A DNA stretch of 64,000 bases from Anagrus nilaparvatae (Eukaryota > Arthropoda > Insecta > Hymenoptera > Mymaridae): NCBI GenBank assembly GCA_022575985.1, contig JAKSXM010000272.1, positions 2,356,001-2,420,000 on the forward strand. The letters run 5' to 3'. Made by a program: the position numbers and the translations under genes. Below, in pieces: positions 53,382 to 64,000 of the stretch. The notes under the pieces were generated by a model that was not told the origin of the DNA, searched no databases, and saw only the letters and a program-made list of their open reading frames with translations. Each line of letters starts with the position of its first letter. Within the stretch, counting starts at the first letter, position 1.

Positions 53382-54269
53382 TGTAACATCCCAGGTGTAG
53401 GTGTCATAAGAAATAAATAAAATATTTAAATACAATCATAGAATATGCATGTGTATGTATAAATCTTATAAGAAAATAAAGGAACAGTCATGACTGTATC
53501 AAAACGGTATGATATAACATGTCGATATAGCGCGCGTAAGGATATGTGTATATATGTCATATCGACGTATATAATAGCCATCATGGATTTATCAATATTT
53601 AATATATGAAATAACTTTTATAAAGGGTTACTTGTATTCACTAAAGGGTTGTAAATAATTTGTAAATAGTTTTTAGAATAATATGTATATAGTTGTAAAT
53701 AAAAATTAGGATTAATTTAAAGATTATAAATATATAAAGTTAAAATATTAAAAAACCATTTTTATACCTTAATTAACGATATAGGGACTTTTTACTAAAT
53801 TTAGAAATTTAAGAAATAATTAAATATAATTATTTCTTATAAATCATTATCAAAATACTTAATAATTAAATTTATAATAAAATAGATAAGATGATATAAT
53901 ATAAACCTCAATTAAAGGATAAAAGGTATTCTTTAATTAAATAAAATTATATGTAAAATAAAATATTAAATAATATGAAAATTCATTAAAAAGAATAAAT
54001 AAATATTTGTAATTTTAAATGTATAAAAAATGTAAAAGATACTTCCAAGCCGTTAAGATACATTGGAAGTTTCTGGAATGTTCTGAAATACTTTTTGCAA
54101 GTAAAGCTTTGTGCAAGTGTGCGTGCCTGGGAAATGGTATATAAGAAGGGACGTTTCACTGGCTCGGCACACTAGACCAAGGGCGCTCTTGCAAATAGTA
54201 TACCCCTGTATATATTTGCAAGGATATTCAATAAATATAGATATAATCTTTAAAAAGTTATTTTACATT
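53382..54269 (+). repeat. Candidate solo LTR
   Basis: The segment starts TGTAACATCC and ends TTATTTTACATT, flanked by TAAAATAT (53374-53381 and 54270-54277). It has promoter-like TATATAAGAAGGG near 54139 and, about 90 bp later, AATAAATAT as a possible polyadenylation signal. The right end does not finish in a clean CA, so the exact 3' limit is uncertain and the call is tentative. Confidence 0.4.
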
Positions 54270-55676
54270 TAAAATATCACCCACGTCCTAAGGTCAGCCT
54301 TTATATATACTTATTTGTATGTATTAAGGTGTCTCTTCGAGATCATCGAGATTTCATCTGATCCCTGCTGGGATAGTTTAAGTATCTGAAGTACAAAGGG
54401 CTCTCAGGATCCCTTGTACGGAAGATCGAAATAGGCGGGTAGGCTCTTAAAACTACGAATATTAGGGTTTTATTTTTATTTTATGTTAACCCCCTTTATG
54501 GGGCAGTTACAATACATGAAAGTGGTTTTAAAGTAATCGTTAAAGAAATATCTCCAGAGCCTTTTTAAATTTTTAAAAAATATTTAAATTGGACACGTAA
54601 CAGTTTAATTGCTATAACTTTTATGAAGGAGTAAAAGAAGTAAAGGCGTGTAAATTAATTACAATAATTGTTTGATTAAATATTGATTTTATTGAACGGT
54701 GCATATAGCACGAAAGTAGAACGCGCACTGATCGCGAGAGCATCTCGGCCGGTCAGGCGCTGGGCATCTTCTCTCTCTTTTTAAATGATATATAAAAATA
54801 CTAATAGTGTGTGTGTTTGCACACCATTCTCCCCTTTCAAATGAATTATTACAATTATATACATAAATTTTAAAAAAGTACAATATATATATACAAAAAA
54901 TATACAAAATTACACATATATACAAAATAAGTTAAATATTTACAAAAGAAATTAGGCAAAAGATAGTGCTACCAAACACAAATAATGGAACCTACAATAA
55001 AAGAATTATTGAGGCTACTTCATCATTTGTGCTAAAAAACACTAACTCCTGAATAGGACTTCTTAACACAGAAGTGCAGATTCTGACCTTAACGATCCTT
55101 GTCAGATCAAGCTCTTTAAATATTTTAATTATTTTAACCAAAAGGCCATTTACTTGGAGGCATTGTTTCGTTGATCGCCAAAAAAATGTCACTAACCTCA
55201 TTTTTCAATTAGTTCATCTGTAAATTATTTCATTCTTGCAAAGGTTAATAATATTTAAGAGACCATGCCATGGTGTTGTTAAGGTCAAGGGATTACAATT
55301 TTTATCACATCTGATAATATTAGACAATTTTAATGTACTGCGGTTTGGCGTTCCTCCCCACTTAATTTTACATTGTAGATGGAAAATTATAATTTTATGA
55401 AACAACAATTAAGAAATTGATATTTACCAGTCTCCTATCTATAATATTAGAATACGGATTTTGAGTTTTGGTCAAGAAATATCAAAAACTAGATAATTTA
55501 CATACTTAATTTAAATTATGAATTTTAAGATTTTTTTTTTTCTAATTTAATTTTGAATGGGAGCCTACAACTGGGTTTCGCACTCTTGCTTATCCGGATT
55601 AAGCAGTTAAGAGGGAAGTGAGGACTCAGGCTCATCACAAACAAAAAGACAAGTTAGCTGAAGGTAGCTGAGGGGC
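54270..55676. other. Sequence downstream of the gag relic; possible LTR remains
   Basis: At about 54815-54830 a purine run (minus strand GAAAGGGGAGAA) precedes TGGTGTGC. That is the arrangement of a polypurine tract and LTR start for the minus-strand BEL/Pao element. AATAAA lies further on (near 54670, minus). Positions 54300-54480 include GC-richer phrases repeated in inverse near 54345/54400 (GATCATCGAGAT...). No pol frame was found between 55676 and 54830. Confidence 0.35.
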
Positions 55677-57149
55677 CTAAGCTGCTTCCAAACTTTGACT
55701 AGAACTGGCACTTGAGTTCTGATTAGAATCTTGAGGGGAATTTAAGTTAACATTTTCAGAAAGTTGATCGGAATTATGAATGGCCGTATCAGAATCTTGA
55801 GGTTTTTGAAATTTGTTCACATAATTATCATCATGTAAGGATGTGTGATGTTTTTTCTTACAAAGACTGCAAAGTTCTTTGGATGGACAGTTAAAAAAGA
55901 GATTGTTGCCTAGACAACACCTTGATATTGACTTTATGAACTCATATCTTTTGGCAGGGGTTAAGTGCTTGTAACTGCTGCAGTTCTGTAATTTATGATT
56001 GGCTTTGCACATAAGACATTCTTATTTAGAATTATTATTATTAGACTTTAATTGAGTGTGGAATGTCTTTATTTGGGGCTGAGTAGCTACATTAAAGTTT
56101 TTAAATTTATTTGAATTATTTGTACTACTACCTTGATTTACTACATAACTGTTTTCCTCAATAGATTCCAATATGCCAATCTGGGATTCCATAAAATGAA
56201 TTAATAAATTTAAAGTTGGAGGACTAGAAGTAAAATTTGTTAAGACTTGATTCTCTTGATTATTATCATTAGAAAGGGATGCATTTTGATTAGTTAACTG
56301 AGTGGAACGAGCAGACAAGGATACGTTACACAAGTACAATTCCCACTGTCTTTAAGGCTCGTTATCAAATAAAGATAGGATGTGGAAGATTAGCAGATCA
56401 TCCCACGAATCGACAGGCCGACCTAAAACCTTTAATGCAGAAAGAAGAGTAGTAAGAGTAACTAAAATTTTTTTTAAATCTACTGCACTAGTTTTAGTCA
56501 TAGGGGGTATATTGTAAATTGCTGCGACATGAGCATTTACTAAGCGCTTTTTATTTTCGAATCTATCAGTTAATTTATTCCAAACAATTAGAAAATTATC
56601 TTCAGTTAACGCATAACTGCTAACTAAGTCAGCAGCATCGCCTTTTAAATGGGCTCTAAGGTGACGCAATTTAGTAATGTTAGGGATTTTGGGTTTTGAG
56701 ACTACAGACGAATGAAAAATGTCGCAAAAAGACTCCCATTTCCTATAATCTCCACTAAAATCAGGAAGATTGAGACGCAGCAAACGCTCTAAGTCCTCAG
56801 ACTGTTGATGGACTACAATATTGCTTAGGGTTTGTTCACGGTCACGATCTTCAGAGGAGGTATGACTGTCTAAGTAAGTTTAAAATAAAGTTAAATTTAC
56901 AAGATGTTGTGCATCTAATTGATCAAAAACTTTATCAGTAAAATACGGCTGTTCTTTCATTAATGAATCTAAGTCTTTAGAGGCAAAGATTTGATGGTGA
57001 TTACCTGTAAACCTTTGCCAATTTTTAATTAGCCCAGTCATCCTCACTCTACAAGAAGCTACGCTTTTTTGGGGATCCTTATCAAATGCTTCATAAGCAT
57101 TTTTTATTTTATTCATTAGGGTGTTTAGTTCCAATATGATGGAGGCCAT
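55677..57149 (-). pseudogene. BEL/Pao retrotransposon gag with three in-frame stops
   Basis: From ATG at 57149 the same frame can be followed to 55677, broken by stops at 56880-56882, 56352-56354 and 56022-56024. The first part is helical (I-K-N-A-Y-E-A-F). The second is the capsid-like DUF1759 region (L-P-D-F-S-G-D-Y-R-K-W-E-S-F, then L-R-x-x-L-K-G-D-A-A-D-L-V). The third has W-E-L-Y-L near its start. The last holds Cys/His clusters (C-x2-C, C-C, C-x2-C, H-H-x-S-L-H), the Pao-type nucleic-acid-binding end. In BEL/Pao elements gag builds the virus-like particle. There is no pol behind it. The shared frame shows point decay and no rearrangement. Confidence 0.85.
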
Positions 57150-59018
57150 GGCTCTTAATTATTAAAAAGTTAACCAATGTGCAACTTAAAATTATTTAAA
57201 TTAATTAATTCAATTATTAAAGGTAATTAAAATTAATTATAAAAGAAAGAGTTGATATTGACAATTAAAATAAATAAATGACAATTATAAATTGTAAATG
57301 AATATAAAAATTACAGAAAAATTATCTACAATAAAAAAAATTAGACCAGAATTGAAAATTATCTACAATAGAAAAAATTATTTACAATAAAAAATAATAA
57401 TAATGAATTGTACATTATTTTATATAAAATTTATAAATTGTTATATATATATTTTTAAGTTTTAAAATTAAATTTTAACATATGATAATTATTTGTTGTA
57501 AAAGAATTGTGAATTAAACAATTGAGACTAATGTTAAATAAGACAATCAACTTAAGACTAATTTAAAGTAAATTATATAAATAAACAAAAGATTAATTTA
57601 GTAAAATTGTTTAATAAACAGAATCTTAACAGTTGAATAAATTTTAAATTTATGACAAATAAATACTATTGAGGCCAATGACACCACCATGATATCCAAC
57701 GATAAATGCTCCAAGACTTGAAGGTGATGCAGTAGGATATGTTGCCAATGAACTGGAAACCACGTGGATATGACAAGGATGCAGGCCAAAAGAAGCAGCT
57801 TCCAGTTGATAAGAGTACCTTAGAAACGTCGAAATAATTAGTAAAAGTTTAATGATAATAATAATAAGAAAATTGACTTTACACTTAAAAAGATTAAATT
57901 TTTATTGAATTAAATATTGAAATTTATTTTAAATTATTTTAAGATTAAATTTAAATTCAAGTAAAAAATAATAAAGAATAGTAAATAATAATAAAGAATT
58001 TAAAATAATCAAAAATTTAGTTAGACTAAAAGAGAGAGAGATTTAATTTCTGAAGGGACAATTGACATATATATTTTTTTTAGATAGATAATATAATACA
58101 TTTATTTGAAGGCAATTTAAAAATAATTGTATTTAATATAATATATTATACAAGTACCATGTGGGTTTTAACATTTTTTGCCTTTTTTTATATGAAAGAA
58201 AGAGACATAAAAGAGCAGACGACACTCTAATTATCTCGATTATAGGCATATTTTGAATTAATATTGTTATTAAAACCTCGTAGTATAATTTATTAAGAAA
58301 ATTGCACTTGGTTTTAAGAAATATTATAAGAAAGATGATTTTAATAAAATAAATTTAATAACTTTAATTTTAATTATAAATAATCGACTGAGTGTAATTA
58401 ATTTAAGAATTATTACAAGAAAATAAGGAAAGGAAAGAAGAATAAAATTCTAAATAATCATGACCTAAAGCAATGCGCAGGATCGATGACTCCTTTCCTT
58501 TAATAAGATGGCGAATCATGAGCAAATTATCTGACCATTCGCTTTTTGAAGGCGACATTACCAGCAAGAAGAATGAACTGCCATTTTGATTTGAAGTGGC
58601 GCAGGAACGACGATTAAGAAGAGAGAAAAAAAATTCAAAGTTGGACTCGTGCCTCTTCATGTTGTTCCGTGGACTCCGAATCGTAAATCGTACTTCTCCC
58701 CTTCCAAATGAATGATGAGAGAAATGAGGATGACGATGACGTCATTGATGGCGGTTTCCTTCTTGTTCTATTTTAATTTTTATTTAAAAAAAATTTTTCT
58801 CTTTTCATTTTGCTTTTCTGTTGAAGTCTTCACATAAAAATTTTCTTATTTTTCACTTGAATATTTTATCTTGACGTAATTTTTTATAAAGTTTTGATTT
58901 TTTGCTGAATTCACTTTTTTATGAATTCACTTTTGATTATTATTTTTTTTTAAATTCTAATGTGAGAAGAAAAAAAAGCACATGGCACTTATACAGTCTT
59001 TGTCTATTATATATTATA
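57150..59018. other. Upstream region of the gag relic, no gene
   Basis: This should contain leader and 5' LTR of the BEL/Pao element (minus strand), but I could not define LTR ends. 58400-58750 is richer in GC, including CTTCTCCCCTTCCAAATGAA, which resembles CATTCTCCCCTTTCAAATGA at about 54823. The shared phrase may mark related polypurine or LTR-border sequence. Short open stretches are not supported. Confidence 0.35.
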
Positions 59019-60297
59019 TATTCATTATGACACAGATATCACCGATATAATTCATTATGACACAGATATCACCGATATAATTCATTATGACACAGGTATC
59101 ACCGATTACAAGCATGTAATCATAAATACATTTCTATTAACTTTTAAAAGTTTTTTTTATTGATCAAAAATTTTGGAACAAATTTTCAAAAAAATTAATT
59201 ATCAGATTCGAGATATCGATTAAAAACCATATTTTCAAATATAAGTACTTTCACGGAACTAAATGAAGTATTACACAAAAAAAAAAAATATTGCAGTTTT
59301 TTTAATTTTTTTGTTTTTTTAATTTTGAGAAAAAAATTTTGAAAAAATTCGGTATCAGATCCAAAAATTACTATAAACGAACTTTCTAAAACCAGTACTC
59401 TCATAGAAATAAATTAGGTGCTACGACCAAAGAGAAAAAAAATTTGGTGTTTTTTATAATTTGTTGTGACAATAAAAATTTTGGAAAAAAAATTTTCAAA
59501 AAATTAATTATCAGATTCGAGATATTGAGTAAAAATTATACTTTCAAATATAAGTACTTTCATGGAAATAAATAAGGTATTACATCCAAATTAAAAAAAA
59601 AAAGTAGTTTGAGATTTTTTGATGAAAAAATTGTTGAAAAAAAAATTAGGTCTTAATTTCATAATGGTTGTGAAATATCACCAGTTACAATATTTTCAGA
59701 TATTAGTACTTTAATAGAATTAAATGAAGTATTACACTAAAAAAAAAAAAAAAATATTCTATTTTTTTTAATTTTTTTGTTTTTTTAATTTTGAGAAAAA
59801 AATTTTGAGAAAATTCGGTATCAGTTCCAAAAAATTACTATAAACGAACTTTCTAAAACTAGTACTCTCATAGAAATAAATTAGGTACTTCGTCCAAAAA
59901 GAAAAAAAAATGTAGTGTTTTTTGTATTTTTTGTGACGAAAATTTTGGGGAAATTATTTAAAAAAAATTAATTATCAGATTCGAAATATCAAGTAAAAAT
60001 CGTACTTTCAAATATAAATACTTTCATGGAAATAAATGAGGTATTACATAATCGTTTGAGATTTTTTGATGAAAAAATTTTTGAAAAATAAATTAGGTCT
60101 TAATTCCATAATGGTTGTGAAATTTCACCGGTTACATACACACACACACACACACACACATACACACACACATACACATACATACTTTCTTTCAAAACTG
60201 TTTTTTTAGCTTCCTGAGGTCCCAAAACGTGCTTATATGCCAAAAAATCAAAAATCAAAATTTGACCTATCACAATGGTTCTTCTTTGAGGAACCAA
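59019..60297. repeat. 30-bp triplication followed by repeat family A
   Basis: Positions 59019-59108 hold three copies of a 30-bp unit containing TTCATTATGACACAGATATC. From about 59110 family A runs in two to three imperfect units (compare 6751-7862), with a (CA)n tract at 60130-60178 and the closing palindrome near 60285. Confidence 0.7.
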
Positions 60298-60557
60298 AAA
60301 CTATAATTTTGTTAAAAAATCTGCATATTACTATATTCTTTTTTCAATTATTATTTATTATTATAATTATTAATCTTATAAAATATACCTCATTAGTTAT
60401 AAATATTTATAAATAATAATTTAACTTTTTCTTTATATGTATTATAAAATTTTTTTATTAATAAATTTAGAGGTACGTATAAAATTAATTTTAGAGTTCC
60501 ACGATATTTCGATATTTTACCGATATCGTATCGATATCGGTTTTTATCAATGAAAGG
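60298..60557. other. AT-rich spacer
   Basis: Only a short ATATCG/CGATAT cluster at 60505-60545 stands out. Confidence 0.4.
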
Positions 60558-61788
60558 CCCGACGAATTGTCCTGAGATCTCTAAACTTGTTTTTAATTAT
60601 TTCAAATGATTGAAGCTTATTATGCTAAAAATGCTTATAAATTGCTCCAACAATCCTACATTATTCATAATACATGTAAAAAAAAACAAGCTGTATTTAT
60701 ACATAGCTAAACCATCAAAATTTGCCTTTTAATCAAATGAAAATCTGTAAAAATATTATTTTTTTCTATAATTATTACGAAAATTGAAGCTAAACTTAGG
60801 TTTCTGACAAAAGATTTTTAAAAAGTGAATTACTATTAATATGATTAATAAAACTTGTATATTTTGTAGCTCAAAAAGCACTCTATGCCAATAAAATCAT
60901 AAATTGCTTATGGAGAAATTGAAGAAATTTCAAAGATTTAAATCATTTCAACTATTTGGAGATATTATTCAGAATTGAAGAATCCTTTTTCATTTAATAG
61001 ACAAATAATTTATCATAATTATATACCTTCAGTTTTCTTGAAAGAACCTACTGAATCTCGAGCCAAGTGCCCCAAATTTACATGAGAAGGGGATTCTTAG
61101 ACAAATATTTTAAATTTTGCTGTAACTTTACTTTTCCACCAAATAACTTCCTGAGTCTTATTTTTCTGATCACAAAAATAAACATCTAAGAAAACGCAAA
61201 AGATAACCTAATGTTGCTTATTATGGGCAACTTGGTCATCTTAGGTAAAAACTGATATCATACTTGCGTATTATGATAAATTATTTGTCTATAAAATGAA
61301 AAAGGATTCTTCAATTCTGAATAATATCTCCAAATAGTTGAAATGATTTAAATCTTTGAAATTTCTTCAATTTCTCCATAAGCAATTTATGATTTTATTG
61401 GCATAGAGTGCTTTTTGAGCTACAAAATATACAAGTTTTATTAATCATATTAATAGTAATTCACTTTTTAAAAATCTTTTGTCAGAAACCTAAGTTTAGC
61501 TTCAATTTTCGTAATAATTATAGAAAAAAATAATATTTTTACAGATTTTCATTTGATTAAAAGGCAAATTTTGATGGTTTAGCTATGTATAAATACAGCT
61601 TGTTTTTTTTTACATGTATTATGAATAATGTAGGCTTGTTGGAGCTATTTATAAGCATTTTTAGCATAATAAGCTTCAATCATTTGAAATAATTAAAAAC
61701 AAGTTTAGAGATCTCCAGAGATCTCTAGAGATCTCCCGAGATCTCCCCAATTTAGAGATCTCTAGAGATCTCAGGACAATTCGTCGGG
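60558..61788. mobile_element. Long near-perfect inverted repeat (foldback element)
   Basis: Arms 60558-61019 (462 bp) and 61271-61788 are inverted copies with few mismatches, tipped by CCCGACGAATTGTCC. The right arm has an extra segment made of repeated AGATCTC/GAGATCTC motifs (about 61706-61770). The loop is about 250 bp. There is no open frame. Any transcript across it would form a long dsRNA. No clear target duplication was seen. Confidence 0.8.
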
Positions 61789-61944
61789 GGGGTAGTGATT
61801 CCTTAGTACGATTGTCCGTTTCTAGCAGTCCATCCGTCCACCGCAAAATAAAATTTGGCCTGATTGTTGTTTGGTATAAAATTATTAAGCATTTTTGAAA
61901 ATTCAGTTGTTAATTTTTCTGATGGTCTGTTATTTATTGGCATT

Positions 61945-62222
61945 TGTTGGACTGTGGCACCTCCGCGCACTTCCTTTTTATACTATGTGGTGAAGAAGGA
62001 GGAGAAGCTAACAGTTCAGTTCCATGCTGATCGTCGCTCAGTACATATCGCAGACGCGTATTGATTGCTTATAATAAAATCACTTATTAATTATTGTTAA
62101 TTAAACGTGTAAATGACGAGTTATAAATAAAGATTAGAGAAGACGAGTATTATTAAATAAACTGTGCTGATTAATAAAAAGAAGAGTGTTTATTTTATTT
62201 GCTTTAATCACATAACCCAATA
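61945..62222 (+). repeat. Ty1/copia-like LTR
   Basis: The 278-bp unit starts TGTTGGAC and ends ACCCAATA (TGTTGG paired with CCAATA at the ends). It has a TATA-like TATACTA at 61979, an initiator-like TCAGTT at 62016 and several AATAAA forms after 62120. The half-tRNA primer site follows at once. A second LTR was not seen in the window. Confidence 0.65.
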
Positions 62223-62237
62223 GGTTATCGGCCCGCC
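62223..62237 (+). other. Copia-type primer-binding site
   Basis: GGTTATCGGCCCGCC closely resembles GGTTATGGGCCCAG, the internal initiator-tRNA-Met complement used by copia, and abuts the LTR end as expected. Confidence 0.6.
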
Positions 62238-62461
62238 ATCGCTTCCACGGCGCGTGTGCCTTTTTTTTCGTGTGTTGATTAAAATAAAAAGCAAATAATT
62301 TTTGGTGAGAGAAATTATTTTAAGAAGTGTGTATAAAAATTAATTAAATTTTGGTGAGAGAAATTAAAGAAGTGTGTGGAAAATTATTTTTTAAAAAATA
62401 AAATTAATTATTTTTGTGTGTTTCCATTTATATATTTATATATATATATATAGAAGAGAAA

Positions 62462-64000
62462 ATGGAGACCGAGCAGAAAGTAAAAGGTAGGATTTTTTTT
62501 ATTATTGGTGTGAAATGGATGAGAGAGAAAAATTACCGGTAATTAATTAATTAAATTGAATTTTTTTTTATTGCTAAATTAATTATTGAAAAGTGGATGA
62601 GTAAAGGAATTAAAAATTAAATTTTTATTTGACGTGTATGTGTATGTGTGTGTTTTACACAAAATGGCCGAAACCGACGCCAAGTTTTTCTCGATGGTGA
62701 TGTACACGCCGGGCAGAAATTGTGTTTTACAAAGATGGCGCTCGAAATTTTTTTTATTGTTAAAATAAAAACGATCGATGACGAGAGAAATAATTTTTAA
62801 TTTTCTTTCTTTTCAATAATTAAATATAAAAAGAAAAGTGAATAGATTTTGTTCGTACGAAAATGAAATTAATTAGATGCGCATAAATAAGACGTGAAAT
62901 TTTTATTATTATTATTTTAGCGGGAAATGAAATTCGTGTGTGTGTTTTTGCGCGTGTATGTGTCCTGCACCCGGAAATATACGCACGAACATAACCTTTT
63001 TTTTAAGAAATGAAGAAAATAAAATGAATTTTTTTTTAAAGTTATGTGTATGTGTCTTTGCATGTATGTGTTCTACGTGTAAGATTACATGAATTTTAAC
63101 CTTTTTTTTTTTTTAAAAATTATAAGAGAACGAAACGAAAAGTTGTAGATGTGAATTTATTATATGCATATAAAATAAAGATGTGAATTTTTATTAAATT
63201 TTTTAAATAATTCCTTTTAGAATAAGACTTAAATTTAAGCAATATATTTCTTTTAGAAAATAAAGATCTATACATCAGTCTCATGACAATGTATGAAGCA
63301 AATGGGATGAGAGAGAAATATGGAGGTGAAAACGTTGTAGTCAGGTTAGATGAGAACGTGATTCGACTTGTAACCGAAAGTGGCTCAACTGTTTATATAG
63401 GTGTGTAATTTTTTTAGAAAAGATAAAATTTTTAAATAAATTTTTTTTTGACGTCAAATTAATAAAATTAGGTACCTAAAATTAAAACTAAAATTTAAAA
63501 ATTCATGAATTTTAAAATAAATAAATTTTTTTCAACATTAGCTGGTTTGTGAATAGTATAAATTATTATTGTGTTCATAATATGTTAAATATTTACAAGG
63601 GTGATCTTGAATAATATCTTGTGTTCGGATATGTGAAAGGTCATTCACTTTGTAGTTTTTCGTGCTTGTGTTCAGTCGATAAATTACGGAGTTAAATTCT
63701 TACCCTTTTATTACTTGTGCATGATTAGACTAAGTTAAAATCTTTTCAGATAAAAATACCATCGAAGAAAAGGAGTGGGATTTGATATCTGAAGCTGTAA
63801 AAAGGGAAGAATCATTGGGAAATAAGCTGCTCATTCCCATAGAAATCCAGCAAACAGAACTTAATGAAGGGGGTTTTGAGTTTGTAGATACGCGAAATGA
63901 TGAGTCTGAAAATGAAAAGAAAAATGACGAGAAAAATGAATTAGATGATGTGAATAGAGGAGGCCATGGCATGAATGATGAGGATGATGTGATCGTGACT
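62462..64000 (+). CDS. Unrecognised acidic protein gene, exons 1-3 (partial)
   Basis: Three exons join in frame with canonical GT-AG introns of phase 1: exon 1 62462-62486 (ATG, 8 codons plus 1 base), exon 2 63257-63400, exon 3 63750 to the window end. Together they give about 140 residues without a stop. The N-terminus is charged. Residues 9-56 contain L-Y-I-S-L-M-T-M-Y-E and V-V-V-R-L-D-E-N-V-I-R-L-V. After about residue 100 the chain is highly acidic (D-E-S-E-N-E-K-K-N-D-E-K), probably disordered. No domain is recognised. Composition is less AT-rich than around it. It begins 240 bp after a copia-like LTR and primer site, so it is either LTR-driven or an unusual product of that element. It could also be a host gene with a chance LTR upstream. 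Confidence 0.7.
62487..63256 (+). other. Intron 1 of the acidic protein gene
   Basis: The donor is GTAGGA, the acceptor TTCTTTTAG. It contains (GTGTAT)-type tracts and one ATG-led frame at 62664 (about 34 codons, M-A-E-T-D-A-K). That frame could be an alternative first exon but is not supported by a clear donor. Confidence 0.45.
63257..63400 (+). CDS. Exon 2 of the unrecognised acidic protein gene
   Basis: The 144-bp exon lies between TTCTTTTAG and GTGTGT. It keeps the frame of exon 1 (the split codon becomes GAA). It encodes 48 residues including E-A-N-G-M-R-E-K-Y-G-G-E-N. Confidence 0.7.
63750..64000 (+). CDS. Exon 3 (truncated by the window) of the same gene
   Basis: It starts after the acceptor ATCTTTTCAG, and the split codon becomes GAT. 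It is open for 83 codons to position 64000, from E-E-K-E-W-D-L-I-S-E-A-V into a Glu/Asp/Asn-rich tail. Continues beyond the window. Confidence 0.7.

Noticed and set aside
62664..62770. ATG-led frame in intron 1 of the acidic protein gene as an alternative first exon
   Set aside because: It runs into a stop after about 34 codons and no donor in the right phase to exon 2 was found.
1..64000. Integrated polydnavirus or other large-virus locus
   Set aside because: No capsid, polymerase, envelope or circle-excision motif was recognised; all repeat-associated coding is of retrotransposon, Helitron, Penelope or DNA-transposon type.

Overview
This is an AT-rich animal chromosome segment, most likely from an insect. 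It is too AT-rich and repeat-rich to be bacterial and carries canonical GT-AG introns. The repeat content (CR1/Jockey-group and R1-like LINEs, Penelope-like elements, Helitrons, BEL/Pao, a copia-like LTR) and the very low GC would suit a parasitoid wasp, but no feature fixes the species. Almost all of the window is transposon sequence in various states of decay, often nested. Only three host-type coding pieces stand out: a signal-peptide exon (10341-10443), a laminin alpha N-terminal domain exon (50060-50329), and the first three exons of an unrecognised acidic protein (62462 to the window end).

Layout. 0-10 kb: repeat families A and B; a palindromic Penelope-like (PLE) relic with a tRNA-headed SINE inside it; a deleted LTR retrotransposon with a 4-bp target duplication; a CACTA-like element. 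10-20 kb: signal-peptide exon; a terminal-inverted-repeat (TIR) element carrying a KRBA2-like integrase fragment; a pair of direct repeats; an R1-like LINE and a TA-flanked TIR element, both inserted in one copy of repeat family C. 20-35 kb: a 1.85-kb element with ~360-bp TIRs; a Helitron helicase relic carrying a 98-bp LINE tail; a 25-bp minisatellite; a PLE relic with a hammerhead-like core in its inverted ends; further family C, D and Z repeats. 35-48 kb: a 3.27-kb PLE with a 15-bp target duplication; a Helitron Rep relic broken by a TTAA-flanked TIR element and, probably, by a nearly complete 5.36-kb CR1/Jockey-group LINE. 48-64 kb: laminin exon, a degenerate PLE endonuclease fragment, a possible solo LTR, a BEL/Pao gag relic, a 1.2-kb near-perfect inverted repeat, and a copia-like LTR with primer-binding site just upstream of the spliced gene.

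Relations. Several insertions can be read against an uninterrupted paralogue inside this same window, which gives boundaries and target duplications without a database: the PLE at 35.5 kb against 25.5 kb; the LINE and TA element at 15.8-18.7 kb against 35.0 kb; the CACTA-like element against ~0.2 kb; the LTR element against 7.2 kb. The observations I would look at first are the UGA-CUAG stop that separates ORF1 and ORF2 of the LINE in one shared frame, the covarying 3'-terminal hairpin shared by two LINE copies, the hammerhead-like PLE ends, and the spliced gene that starts just after a copia-like LTR.
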